Source: Limonium bicolor (lineage: Eukaryota; Streptophyta; Magnoliopsida; Caryophyllales; Plumbaginaceae). From it: a stretch of 64,000 nucleotides of DNA. The position numbers and the translations under genes are program-made. The stretch covers positions 183,414,925-183,478,924 of the forward strand of contig CM041782.1 of assembly GCA_023374045.1 (NCBI GenBank). Direction: 5' to 3'. The notes beneath the pieces are model-generated. The model saw only the letters and a program-made list of their open reading frames with translations, was not told the origin of the DNA and made no database searches. Of the stretch, positions 10,023 to 20,800 are shown piece by piece (the stretch's first letter is position 1; each line of letters begins with the position of its first letter).

Positions 10023-10459
10023 GTAAGAAAGAACTCAAAAATCCATTCATTCTCCTATTTATATAGTGGCCGATTTTTGGTGTGCTAAACACCCTTGTTT
10101 TCCTCTTCATTCAAGCTTGTTAAATCTTCAAGAAGTGTTGGAGCTAGCCCAAAATCCATTACCAAAAACTTCACTTTGAAGTAGAAGGTAATTCCCTCCT
10201 ATGGTGTTTCAAATATTTACTAAGTTCTAGGGTTTATGGGATAATGTTCATGAACCCTCAATACTCATTGTGTTCATTTTGGCATGGTCATTAGCGTAGC
10301 AATTAATTCCGTTGAATATCGAGTGAGGAGCAAGAAGTTAAGAGAAAGAGGTTTTGAAAAGAAAAAAAAAAACCCAAGGTAATTAACTTACCTTAAACTA
10401 GTGTGGGATCTATAAATGTGTTTATGTTTGAGCAAAATAAATGTTCAGTGAAAATGCAG
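10023..10459 (+). other. Candidate LTR leader intron, Element 2 5' LTR
   Basis: Donor GGCCTAAG|GTAAGA at 10023, close to the plant consensus; inner donors AGAAG|GTAATT at 10188 and CCAAG|GTAATT at 10379; acceptor AAAATGCAG|GT ending at 10459. In the 3' LTR the positions are 18947, 19112, 19299 and 19379. Spacing between donors (about 165-190 bp) matches the other families although the sequence between them does not. Confidence 0.5.
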
Positions 10460-10850
10460 GTGTTGCGAATAATATGAGGAAATTCAGTGTTTAATTTAAT
10501 GTTGTTTAAGGGCCTAAGAGCCAAGCTTTTAAGAGTTATGCATATTGGGTGCTATTGTGTGGAAATGATGAGATTTAAGTGTGGTTTAGTGTTTTAGGAT
10601 GAGTTGTTGATTGGAGTGTTTTTGGAGGGCTAAATAATGTGTGGGAATATGATAAAATTATGGGGAGGTCATGTCAAAATTTGTGCAGGAATTTAATGGT
10701 TTAGATGCATTTCTAGGTGGGATGTTTAGAGAGGGTTTAAGGGTGTCAAGAAGGTGTTAAAACATGTGGGAAAACATGTGAAATGATTAGAAAAAAAATT
10801 GGGTTCAATTTGGAGTTCAAAATGAGAAGAAAAACACTTTGAAAATTGCC

Positions 10851-11080
10851 CTCTGTTGTGGACCGCCCCTAGGGACCGCCCCTGTGGGGAGGTCCATACC
10901 AGAAACAAAAAAAAAAAAAAAATTTCGTCGGGGCCTCTGTCGTGGACCGCCCCTAGGGACCGCCCCTGTGGGGAGGTCCGGGCAAAAAAAAAAAAAAAAA
11001 CGTCGGAGCCTCTGTCATGGACCGCCCCTAGGGACCGCCCCTGTGGGGAGGTCCGGACCAGAAACAAAAAAAAAAAAAAA
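10851..11080 (+). repeat. Hairpin/poly-A array, Element 2 LTR
   Basis: Three tandem units of about 80 bp. Each begins CTCTGT and carries the GC-rich inverted repeat GGACCGCCCC ... CCCCTGTGGGG-A-GGTCC, and each ends in an A-run of 14-19 bases. The 3' LTR copy is at 19771-20002 with different A-run lengths. Open frames of 60-113 codons on both strands are by-products. It occupies the same LTR position as the snap-back arrays of families 1, 3, 4 and 6, and Element 6 carries a related sequence (60841-60966). Confidence 0.88.
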
Positions 11081-12382
11081 TTAAAATTTAAGTAAGGTAA
11101 TGAGGCTTATGTAGTAAACCCTAGTGTGTATTATGAGGATAATCAAGTGTAAGTTTTAGGGTGAAAACTCGTTGTGTAAACATGTAAACCACTTAGTAAA
11201 CCGAGAGTTCATGAAAGGTAATTAACTGACGTTATTAATTATGTATAGGAACTACCTTCGGTGGAACTCGAACTCAACAAGGACCGAGGTATGGTTTTCT
11301 TGCAACCTGTGTCCTACCGGATTACACCGGCTTGTATGCCAATGTGTTTTTCTGTGTGTTTGCCACCTTGCAAGATAAAGCATGAAATGAGTTTACAGTA
11401 ATTCATTATTGTGGCGTAATTAATTCCGATACCGCTTAACCTTAGCTATGTGTTAAATAATAGTTAACCGACTTTAGGTTCACATAAGAGATCGGTATTC
11501 GGAATAAACGTCCCAACCCATGGGAACGTTCTAACTACGGCTATCCGTGCGTTAGTGTATGATGTATGTGACTTGTTGGATATGTTGTTGTTGTTATTGG
11601 ATACAATTATTCATGTTTGTTAAAAAGGGATATTACTCCCCATATGTGTCTAACCGAGTTAGTAACACTATGTGATGTATGTATGTGGTAAGTTCCATAA
11701 GGGAACCTCTAACTAATAAGTATATGTTATGTATGGAGAGGAATCCGGTTGTTCCGGTCGCGCGCGTATGTTTGGGAGTTAATATATATATGTGAATTAA
11801 CTCCCATCCTGTTATGTTAAGGGTTGTTTTCCTTCATTGGATTTCGACCTCCCATTAGCTTAGCCAAAGCTTACCTACCCGACCTCCAAATCGGGCTAGG
11901 AGGGAAATTATGTACAATGTTGTTAGGGTGTTGACGCCTATGTTGCCTCGACTCCCTCTCTGTTATGTTCTGGTTGTTTTTCTTCTTGGATTACAACCAC
12001 CCACAAGCTTAACCAAGGCTTACCTACCTCATCACTATTGGAGTTAGGGGGAAATTATGTATGTTGTGTACGGTCCTATACGAGGCCGCCACTCAAGTAA
12101 GGAAATGTATGTATGTTGTGCTCGGGCTTATATTCCCCCGGCACTCCCTAAAAGAAGTTCATGTACTCTAAGAAGAGCGAAATTAAGTTGTGTATGTTAT
12201 AAAGTGAAGTGTGTGTTGTTATGTTGGGTGTGCTAACCTTGTGTATGTATTCATTGATGGATGTTGCTTGTAAGCATGATGTGTGTACGAGTTTGTGCAT
12301 GTTTGAAATAAATCAATCGCATGCTAAGATGACAAATAGTTGTGCGTGGCCCGGTAGCATGCGGGCTGCGGGATTACCATAC

Positions 12383-12427
12383 CAGCAAAGGTGCTGACCC
12401 CCTCTGGGGGCCCCCATTACTCTACAG
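12383..12427 (+). promoter_or_regulatory. Double hairpin plus acceptor-like site, Element 2 LTR
   Basis: CAGCA-AAGG-TGCTG, one base, CCCCC-TCT-GGGGG, a pyrimidine-containing tract, then TCTACAG|GTAC with the AG ending at 12427. Same order as at 6602 in Element 1 but with different loops, which supports conservation of the pairing. The 3' LTR copy begins at 21301. Confidence 0.5.
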
Positions 12428-12669
12428 GTACGAAGGAGCTGCAAGCCGTTCGAGAGTAGGACAGGTAGTTGTTGCACCTGGGTGGTCTTTCAAATTGAGA
12501 GTGTATTATAGGTGTAGTAAGACCGAATTTGTTATCGGCATTAGTTTGTAAATACTCGGTACAGTTGTAATGTAAGTGTATAATGAATGTTGAACATGGA
12601 ACGGGATTAATGTGTAGTTGCTCGGGAATTTAGTCCATCAGACCGGTACAATGTATGTATGTTAGCCTT

Positions 12670-12784
12670 GTTAGCCACGTGGGTGGCTAACGGCGTGTAA
12701 CACCAAAGAGTTAAGTGATGTTGTGAGTTATGAATTCCGCTGCGATATGTTGTTAAATGTGTTGTTAGTAGTTGGGGTGTTACA
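12670..12784 (+). promoter_or_regulatory. U5 hairpin and terminal inverted repeat, Element 2 LTR
   Basis: GTTAGCCA-CGTGGG-TGGCTAAC (12670-12691) is followed by TGTAACACC (12696-12704), an inverted copy of the LTR terminus GGTGTTACA (12776-12784), giving a possible 70-nt-loop stem. The hairpin recurs at 16-37, 21588-21609, 34134-34155 (minus) and 57752-57771 (minus), where A-T and G-C pairs swap in both arms. Element 6 has TGTAACACC at 62157-62165 but a shortened hairpin. Confidence 0.5.
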
Positions 12785-12789
12785 AAAAG

Positions 12790-12801
12790 TGGTATCAGAG
12801 C
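12790..12801 (+). other. Primer-binding site, initiator tRNA-Met, Element 2
   Basis: TGGTATCAGAGC, five bases after the LTR end and identical to Element 1. The following bases complete an inverted repeat (12795-12816) with one mismatched pair relative to the perfect versions in Elements 1 and 6. Confidence 0.9.
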
Positions 12802-14132
12802 GAAGTATCGCTCCGATGACTGAAATACCGAGCTTAGGAAGTGCCGAGTTAAGAGTTTAGTACTTTGGGTTAAGGGTTGAGTGATAGCGTGAGAAGTACG
12901 CTAGTTAGGGAACACCAGTGTGTACTGGATACCTACAGTATCCATCCCGCCCTCCACAAACCTTATTATATAACTTGGAAAGAACGACAGAGAGATGGAA
13001 GTCCTCTCTTACTCGGGAATACCCGATCTGGCTGTTATTGAATGTCCTTATAAGTTCGGGGAACCTGTCATACGGTCAAGCCCGAAAGGTGTGGATCCCG
13101 AAGACGGTCTCCATTTTAACAATGTCTGCCGTATGGAATAGCGAAAAGTGAAGGATCTTATGCATAAGAAAATGGAATTTCCAGCACCCTGGGTCGACAT
13201 GCGAAGCAGTCGAGGACAACCAGCTTACAAGCACTAAGCGTGCAAACGTGGAGAAGTGAAATAGTAGAAACCCGAGACGAGTGTCTACGGGACTACAATG
13301 TTGACTAACACACCAACGGTACACCAACCGAGCAAAGAACTGCGACGTAGTACGAGGAGGATACGATACTAAGTAAAAAGGGGTCTCCCAGAATGGGAAA
13401 CACCCTAGTTAATGGTTATCAGGTGAAGACAGAGAGAACTACCCAAGGAATTGTTGTTAAGACGATAAGATCAAGCAAGGGCCAGCAAGGCCACAGATGT
13501 TAAAGCGGGTCAAAGCAGTACCGCAACCGATGTGTATTGAACCAGTAGCCAGTCAGCATGGCGCACTTGCCAAGGCAAGTGCTGCTACAACAAGGCTGGC
13601 GGCAAATTATTAGCAACTATAAAGTACTTAGTAAAGTACCATGAAGTAAAGTGAGATCATCATAACTGTGGAAAGGCTTAGCAGCCTGACCTCTGTAATT
13701 GGAAACACACCAGTCAGCAAGAAGCTAGACTTGGTTAAGGCGAGAAAATGTTGTGAAACCATGAGAATTTTCTTTCAAACTTAAATTCATTTTCAAAACC
13801 TTTTTCAAAACCAAATTTTCTTTCAAACCCAATCTATTTTAAATTCTTCTTCTTTTAAAACCAGACCAGAAGACCTACACCGGCCTCAGTGCCCCATGGT
13901 AGGTAAGTTATACCCAGTTACTTTTAAACAACCGGATGGAAACCGGTAAACCCAGGGGTAAACAACCCGAGGGAATGGAGTGAGTTCATAATAATACAAC
14001 AGTGGATACACTTCCCTTGATTAAGTTCGGGAAGCATGGAATGCATATTATCATAGGATAATATAAGAGGAGTTGACAACAGAATACTTCACCTAGGCGT
14101 GTGACGGACACTACGAGTATACCAACTGTAAT

Positions 14133-14227
14133 GTGGGACGACCGCACTCCGATAGGAGCTTGTGGGCCTGACAGACCTACTTATGGGTTAGTCAGGTAAG
14201 TAGCAATGTATCAGTAGGATACCCCAC
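14133..14227 (+). other. 95-nt multibranched structured-RNA candidate, Element 2
   Basis: Closing helix GTGGG/CCCAC; branch 1 GCA-CTCC-GATA-GGAG-CT-TGT; branch 2 CCTGAC...GTCAGG with inner stem CCTA-CTTA-TGGG; branch 3 GTATC-AGTAG-GATAC. Copies in Element 1 (22835-22928), Element 4 (43375-43468, minus) and Element 6 (63544-63638) keep every helix with paired changes. It is preceded by a conserved small hairpin GTGT-GACGG-ACAC. Possible roles are packaging, dimerisation or export in an element lacking proteins; this is inference. Confidence 0.55.
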
Positions 14228-16310
14228 GTATGTATACGAGTGGAGTCTAGAACACGGGAAGTAGTCGACTCCATACGGTCCGAAGTAAAAGTCAAGCAAG
14301 AGCAATGGATTACATCGAATCGTTGAAATAAAGGAACCCAGTTAAGTTAAGGAAGACTAAAGGAATTAGTAAGTGTATTTTAAGGAAATGTTTAAGGGTG
14401 AACAAGTGCGAAGGCACTGATTAGCAAGTAAGGACATGGAATATGTCATAAGGAACCTGAAGGACGAACATATAGCTGGAGTAAGTACCCAGCCTAAATA
14501 TGGCGAGGCAGATGCCTACTATGATACGTTAATGTGCAATGATTGGGATGAGACTCCCGAAGTGATCACTTGAACTAAGGGAATATCAATCTCATTGGAA
14601 ATGACATTTAACCCAGCCAAGAACGCAGGGCGATGTAGCTAATGAAACGTACTCATAAGTGCGAGCCGGATATAATGGCAGGACCTAGTAACACCCAGGA
14701 ACTATCCTTAAAATGGTGTTTGGGTCAACAATGGTTGAACGAATAACGTGGCAGAAACGCAAGGGTTGAGACTAACACCCAGTTTGAGCATAAGACGTCA
14801 AGAGAAAGTCTGACATCCTTGAAGGGGCATCCCATGAAAGGAATAAATCATGGAGCCCAATACAACCTATAAACCGTGTATTATGTACGGGAAGTAAATG
14901 TGTGTGAACCTACAATGAGCAGAGCTCGAGGCCATAGGGCTTATAAGCCACAAGTAAAATGTGTTAAGGAAATTTTATTGATTACGAAAGTTTATGTTAT
15001 ATATAAGTAAGTAAAGTGGATAACGAACCACTGCTTTAAGAGTGGGGATACCTCTTGATATGGGAGACCGCAACAGCGGTAGTTATGTGAACTAAGTTCA
15101 GGGAATGTGTTAGGAGTTGACCATGTTGCTATTACCTAAGAAGGATGTGAGTAGGAATAAATCGAAAAGAAGTATTTGTACCAGTTGTGGAGATCAGATG
15201 AGTAAAAAGTCAAATAGCAACCACCATAGGTGTGGGATGCTAAATGGGTAATGAACTACGCTCAAGGAGCACAAAGACTTGAATAATAGCGTATTTAGCA
15301 ACCAGCCGAATAGATGGCAAAACACAGTGTAGTGGCAGAAGCTAATATAATAGCGGATGCAGTGTAAGTTAATGTTGTACAATGAGTAAGAGCACGGTGT
15401 GCAGTAAGCGACCGTTGTGTAATTATTGATAAACAACTGTATGGCAAATAAGACCAGTTATGAGTGAAACTCAATGGACATACAAGTAAGTGGTGATGAT
15501 ACGCAGACTGGGCAACAAGCCAATAGTCGGTACTATATGATAAGGAAAACAGTGTGAACTCCTATCGCTACCGCATAAGAGATTTACCGTCAAGAGTTTA
15601 CGCCTCTGCACTCTGTATGACTGAGTGTTTTGGTATTGCTCTTGCGCGGTAATGATCGAGTGTGATAGCTAGGAAGTTTGGGCAATGTCAATTGTGATGG
15701 AGGAGCAAGGTTTATGGTGTGATAAAACCGATGCATAAGAGAAGCACGGTTGTACCAACCAAAGGACACTTGGTTGGCATAAGTGACTACAGTAACACGA
15801 TTATTAAACATCGGTATGGAATATACCTCAAGTGTGAAGAAATCAAGTAAGTCATTGTGAAATACAGTAGTAAACTATCATGGAAATGAATAGAAAGTTT
15901 GTAACTCACCGAATTCGCTCACAGTAAGACATACCACGCGTTGGTTGAGAAACCGTTATTACCAAGATAAAGGTGATAATCGGGGATGTATACCACAGTA
16001 AGAATAATGTATGGGGCAAACTAAGCTCTAAGTGGTCAGAGTTGCGCAGCAGAAACTAGCGAGCCAGCAATTCAAGTGTTAAATGTGTGTAGTGAACATG
16101 AGTGGATGGCTAATTACTAACGCCTATAGCCCCACAGGCCAGAACCAAAACCGGTTAAGAGTTAAAGTAAACTCTAAAGAGAATTCTTGGTTAGGGACTA
16201 AACCGCCAATATGGCTAAGATCCTCAAACCAGAACACAGTGTATAATAAACCGCGTGGAGATAAAACACTTCACGACGGTAGGCCGTTATAAACCAGTGA
16301 TTAAGTGATT

Positions 16311-16345
16311 GATTACGTGGGCGTAATCCCTTTTAAGGGGGGTAG
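16311..16345 (+). other. Central polypurine tract and hairpin, Element 2
   Basis: Hairpin GATTACG-TGGG-CGTAATC (16311-16328) is followed by TTTTAAGGGGGGTAGA, the same sequence as the terminal PPT (17847-17862), 1.5 kb upstream of it. It is also present in Elements 1 and 4. In some retroelements such as lentiviruses and Ty1, a central PPT primes a second plus strand; that role here is inferred from identity to the 3' PPT. Confidence 0.6.
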
Positions 16346-17528
16346 AGTGCAGATTCACTTAGTGTCTATTACCGTACAAGTGTACATGAACTATGGTGTG
16401 CATAGCACAAAATAATTTGTTTTGATGATTGGTGGTGTGCCACATAAACATACGCATTCATTCATGGTTAATTGTGGTAATTGCACACAGAAGATGCGAA
16501 TACCATTGTGATAAGTGTGTTGTTGTGTTAAAGGATGTGTGTGAAAGTATGTATAAGGGAGTAGAACACTCCTGGGGAACTAAAACCCCGACAATATATT
16601 CATATGATACATTATATTTTGATAAAAAAAATACATATAGATACATGTATATATATGGGTTGTGATTTATGAAGAGTATGAAACCGACATAGAACCTAGT
16701 GAGAATTAAACTCCCTAGGTAACTTGATTTGAAGTAAATCTGGAAGATGATTGATAGACAGAGTGCTATCCCTTGGAGATGTAATGATTACGACTAGAAG
16801 GATTAAAGATAGAAAATGGTATATGTTTGAATTAGCTGTTGTTTGAAAATGAAGTGGGAGGTGGGAGGAACTTGATTATCATGAGATCAAGGGAAGCCAA
16901 ACACAAATTGGGGTGGAAAGATAGTTCAACTCGATGCTGATCACATTAGGGTTGGATGATTCTCGAAACTCCCTATAAGTGGTCACAAATAATCACATCA
17001 AGAATAAGATGCAGTTAACAATAATTGGACTTGGAGTTGTATTGAATTTTCAAAAGAATTTTAAAAGTTGGGTTTCAAATTCTCAATTGGTATTTTCAAG
17101 ACATCAATTAATATTTTAAGATTCTTAAACGGTATTTTCAAAGGAAGGACTACTTTATGTGACCTTGTAAAGGATTTTCAACTTGTATCCTTCCAATAAA
17201 GGATTTCATTATACTTAACCTCATAGAGGGTATTTTCCTACTACTTGCTCACGAGCTGAGGACGTATGAGCCTTTGTCTTAGGACCGGTGACATGAGAAG
17301 TATATTTTAAAGATGTATGCAATTGTTTTGATCTCCCAAAGGAACGGGGACCAGAGTGTCCATCGCGACCGGTTCTGCGGGATCACAGTGTATATGTACT
17401 CTACATGGGTCTCAAACCATGAAGAGATGGAAAAGGAATTTCTGGTTGATATACATGCTATGACATGTTGTGTGGTATGTGTAATAATTATTATTTTGGA
17501 CCTTGAGTCCTAATGTGATTGAATTCCG

Positions 17529-17800
17529 GAAGTGTTATGTTATCAAGACCTATGTGTCTAAAGGATGTCGTGTTATCAAGACCACGAGTCTAAATGTTGT
17601 TATGTTACCCAGACCAAGAGTCAAAGGGTTGTTATACATGTGCAAATGTTGTTAAGGTAGCCGGATCATCAAGTCCGAGATTACTATGTAAGTATGTTAT
17701 ATATATGGATGTGGATGTGTTACCCGGACCGTCGAGTCCGAGGTTGTAATGTAAAGTATGGTTGTTATGGAAGTTTATGTTACAAGTAATCCCGGTGTCT
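17529..17800 (+). repeat. Degenerate short tandem repeats before the Element 2 PPT
   Basis: Five or six degenerate units of about 40-55 bp built around TGTTAT or TGTTACC followed by AGACC, a few bases, then GAGTC (for example TTACCCAGACCAAGAGTC and TTACCCGGACCGTCGAGTCC). The GGACC/GAGTCC pair could form small stems. They lie between the conserved GGACCGGTGACATG block and the PPT. No such array is visible in Elements 1 and 4. Confidence 0.5.
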
Positions 17801-17825
17801 AATTCAAATGATGCTAGGGAAGTGT

Positions 17826-17862
17826 GAACTTCGAGGACGAAGTTCTTTTAAGGGGGGTAGAT
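17826..17862 (+). other. PPT and upstream hairpin, Element 2
   Basis: GAACTTCG-AGGA-CGAAGTTC (17826-17845) is followed directly by TTTTAAGGGGGGTAGAT and the 3' LTR. The purine tract primes plus-strand synthesis. The motif closely resembles the 3' end of Tekay/Del-type plant chromoviruses as I know them, supporting a chromovirus origin. The hairpin stem is maintained with compensating changes in Elements 1, 4 and 5. Confidence 0.85.
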
Positions 17863-20800
17863 TGAAATACCCCAAACCTTAATATTTAATTAACTATGTA
17901 ATTATAATTTTCTAAGGCTAATTAAGTCCTTAAGACCATTAGTGAAGAAACAAAAACTAAAAAGAAAAATAAAACGCATAAATGTCACAAAACGTAAAGT
18001 GTGTGTTAAATGATTATAGTGAGTATGTAACCTTAACTGAGGTCCAAAAAGGATTCCTAGGACTTATTTAGTCATTAGGAACATGTGGGGAAAATTCCCG
18101 AAGTAAACGGACCCAAATAGTGGAGGTAAAAGCACAAACGAGGCTTAAAACACGTTTTTCGAGGAAACCGAAAAACGTGACTTAAAACAGTTAAAATGGA
18201 CTTGTATAAATTATAGTTGATTTTATAACTATAATTATACACTAATTTAAAGTCTAAGAAATTTTAGAAACAAAAAAAAAATATTCCGGAAACCGGACCC
18301 GGACTGTTAAAACTGACAGTTCGGGAATTAACGGGTGTTATCTGCTAATGACCAAGTGCCTCTCTCACATTGTAAAAAAAAAATTCAAATCTGGTCCCCC
18401 TCTCTTGTATCCCACGTGAGAGTCCCTCTCACTCACACATCTCATTCTACTTTACTCATAAAAATACAAAAAACAACAAAAAGTAAAAAGTGCTACTTAC
18501 TTTATTTCCTCTCTCTCTCTCACACTCTCTTTCCTCTATGCTTGTGTGGGTTACGAATTCTTCACTTCCCAGCCCCCTCTCTTGCTGTGTATATGGACTA
18601 AAAACAAAAGTAATAAAAACACAAAACATTACTTACTCTCTCTCACATTTCTCTTCTCCCATTCCTTCTTCTCACGATTTTTTTCCCCCCAAGCTCTCTT
18701 TCTCTGCTCCTTCTCCTACAATGGCGATTTCTTGAGCCACAAAGAGCCTCATCTTGCTCCTTCTTGTTCTACCCTCAAACCAACTCCAAATCAAAATATT
18801 TTTACACCAAAATACTCCTCTCATCTTGGGGATTATTTTCCACCTTTTAAAATCTCAAAACTCCATACTTCATTTCCATGGGTGTACCACATCTTGAAGA
18901 GAAAACCTCATGATCTTGAAGCCAATCAACTCCTTGATGGCCTAAGGTAAGAAAGAACTCAAAAATCCATTCATTCTCCTATTTATATAGTGGCCGATTT
19001 TTGGTGTGCTAAACACCCTTGTTTTCCTCTTCATTCAAGCTTGTTAAATCTTCAAGAAGTGTTGGAGCTAGCCCAAAATCCATTACCAAAAACTTCACTT
19101 TGAAGTAGAAGGTAATTCCCTCCTATGGTGTTTCAAATATTTACTAAGTTCTAGGGTTTATGGGATAATGTTCATGAACCCTCAATACTCATTGTGTTCA
19201 TTTTGGCATGGTCATTAGCGTAGCAATTAATTCCGTTGAATATCGATTGAGAGCAAGAAGTTAAGAGAAAGAGGTTTTGAAAAAAAAAAAAACCCAAGGT
19301 AATTAACTTACCTTAAACTAGTGTGGGATCTATAAATGTGTTTATGTTTGAGCAAAATAAATGTTCAGTGAAAATGCAGGTGTTGCGAATAATATGAGGA
19401 AATTCAGTGTTTAATTTAATGTTGTTTAAGGGCCTAAGAGCCAAGCTTTTAAGAGTTGTGCATATTGGGTGCTATTGTGTGGAAATGATGAGATTTAAGT
19501 GTGGTTTAGTGTTTTAGGATGAGTTGTTGATTGGAGTGTTTTTGGAGGGCTAAATAATGTGTGGGAATATGATAAAATTATGGGGAGGTCATGTCAAAAT
19601 TTGTGCAGGAATTTAATGGTTTAGATGCATTTCTAGGTGGGATGTTTAGAGAGGGTTTAAGGGTGTCAAGAAGGTGTTAAAACATGTGGGAAAACATGTG
19701 AAATGATTAGAAAAAAAATTGGGTTCAATTTGGAGTTCAAAATGAGAAGAAAAACACTTTGAAAATTGCCCTCTATTGTGGACCGCCCCTAGGGACCGCC
19801 CCTGTGGGGAGGTCCATACCAGAAACAAAAAAAAAAAAAAAAATTTCGTCGGGGCCTCTGTCGTGGACCGCCCCTAGGGACCGCCCCTGTGGGGAGGTCC
19901 GGGAAAAAAAAAAAAAAAAAAAAACGTCGGAGCCTCTGTCATGGACCGCCCCTAGGGACCGCCCCTGTGGGGAGGTCCGGACCAGAAACAAAAAAAAAAA
20001 AATTAAATTTAAGTAAGGTAATGAGGCTTATGTAGTAAACCCTAGTGTGTATTATGAGGATAATTAAGTGTAAGTTTTAGGGTGAAAACTCGTTGTGTAA
20101 ACATGTAAACCACTTAGTAAACCGAGAGTTCATGAAAGGTAATTAACCGACGTTATTAATTATGTATAGGAACTACCTTCGGTGGAACTCGAACTCAACA
20201 AGGACCGAGGTATGGTTTTCTTGCAACCTGTGTCCTACCGGATTACACCGGCTTGTATGCCAATGTGTTTTTCTGTGTGTTTGCCACCTTGCAAGATAAA
20301 GCATGAAATGAGTTTACAGTAATTCATTATTGTGGCGTAATTAATTCCGATACCGCTTAACCTTAGTTATGTGTTAAATAATAGTTAACCGACTTTAGGT
20401 TCACATAAGAGATCGGTATTCGGAATAAACGTCCCAACCCATGGGAACGTTCTAACTACGGCTATCCGTGTTAGTGTTGTGTATTATGAGTGATGTATGT
20501 GACTTGTTGGATATGTTGTTGTTACTGGATACAATTATTCATGTTTGTTAAAAAGGGATATTACTCCCCATATGTGTCTAACCGAGTTAGTAACACTATG
20601 TGATGTATGTATGTGGTAAGTTCCATAAGGGAACCTCTAACTAATAAGTATATGTTATGTATGGAGAGGAATCCGGTTGTTCCGGTCGCGCGTATGTTTG
20701 GGAGTTAATATATATATGTGAATTAACTCCCATCCTGTTATGTTAGGGTTGTTTTCCTTCATTGGATTTCGACCTCCCATTAGCTTAGCCAAAGCTTACC

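Larger units (their letters stand above)
8938..12784 (+). repeat. 5' LTR of Element 2
   Basis: 3,847 bp, TGAAATACCCC to GGGGTGTTACA, almost identical to the 3' LTR (17863-21702, 3,840 bp). Differences are mostly run-length changes and one- or two-base indels. Contents: pyrimidine-rich CTCTCTCTC region (9430-9790), candidate intron (10023-10459), GGAAATTCAGTGTTTAA box (10480-10496), hairpin/poly-A array (10851-11080), double hairpin (12383-12410) and U5 hairpin (12670-12691). A TATA motif is less clear than in family 1. No gene is visible; the 135-codon frame at 9619-10026 lies in simple sequence and spans the candidate exon 1. Confidence 0.93.
12785..17862 (+). mobile_element. Element 2 internal region (no coding frame)
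   Basis: 5,078 bp without any frame longer than about 85 codons and without Gag or Pol motifs. Conserved blocks: CCAGT-GTGT-ACTGG hairpin (12915-12928), three-way-junction candidate (12986-13032), TCGAC...GTCGA hairpin (13194-13213), GCACTTGC hairpin (13563-13582), 95-nt multibranched domain (14133-14227), central PPT with hairpin (16311-16345), the GAGGACGTATGAGCC block (17258-17294), degenerate repeats (17529-17800) and the PPT hairpin (17826-17845). From about 14300 to 16300 I see nothing beyond homology to Elements 1 and 4. An antisense frame at 13076-13327 is similar to one in Element 6 but not in Element 1, so I do not call it a gene. Confidence 0.8.

Noticed and set aside
9423..10026. 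Ser/Leu-rich open frames of 82-135 codons in Element 2 LTR (and 18335-18950)
   Set aside because: They lie in CTCTCT-rich simple sequence and cross the candidate exon 1/donor. No conservation of frame in other families.
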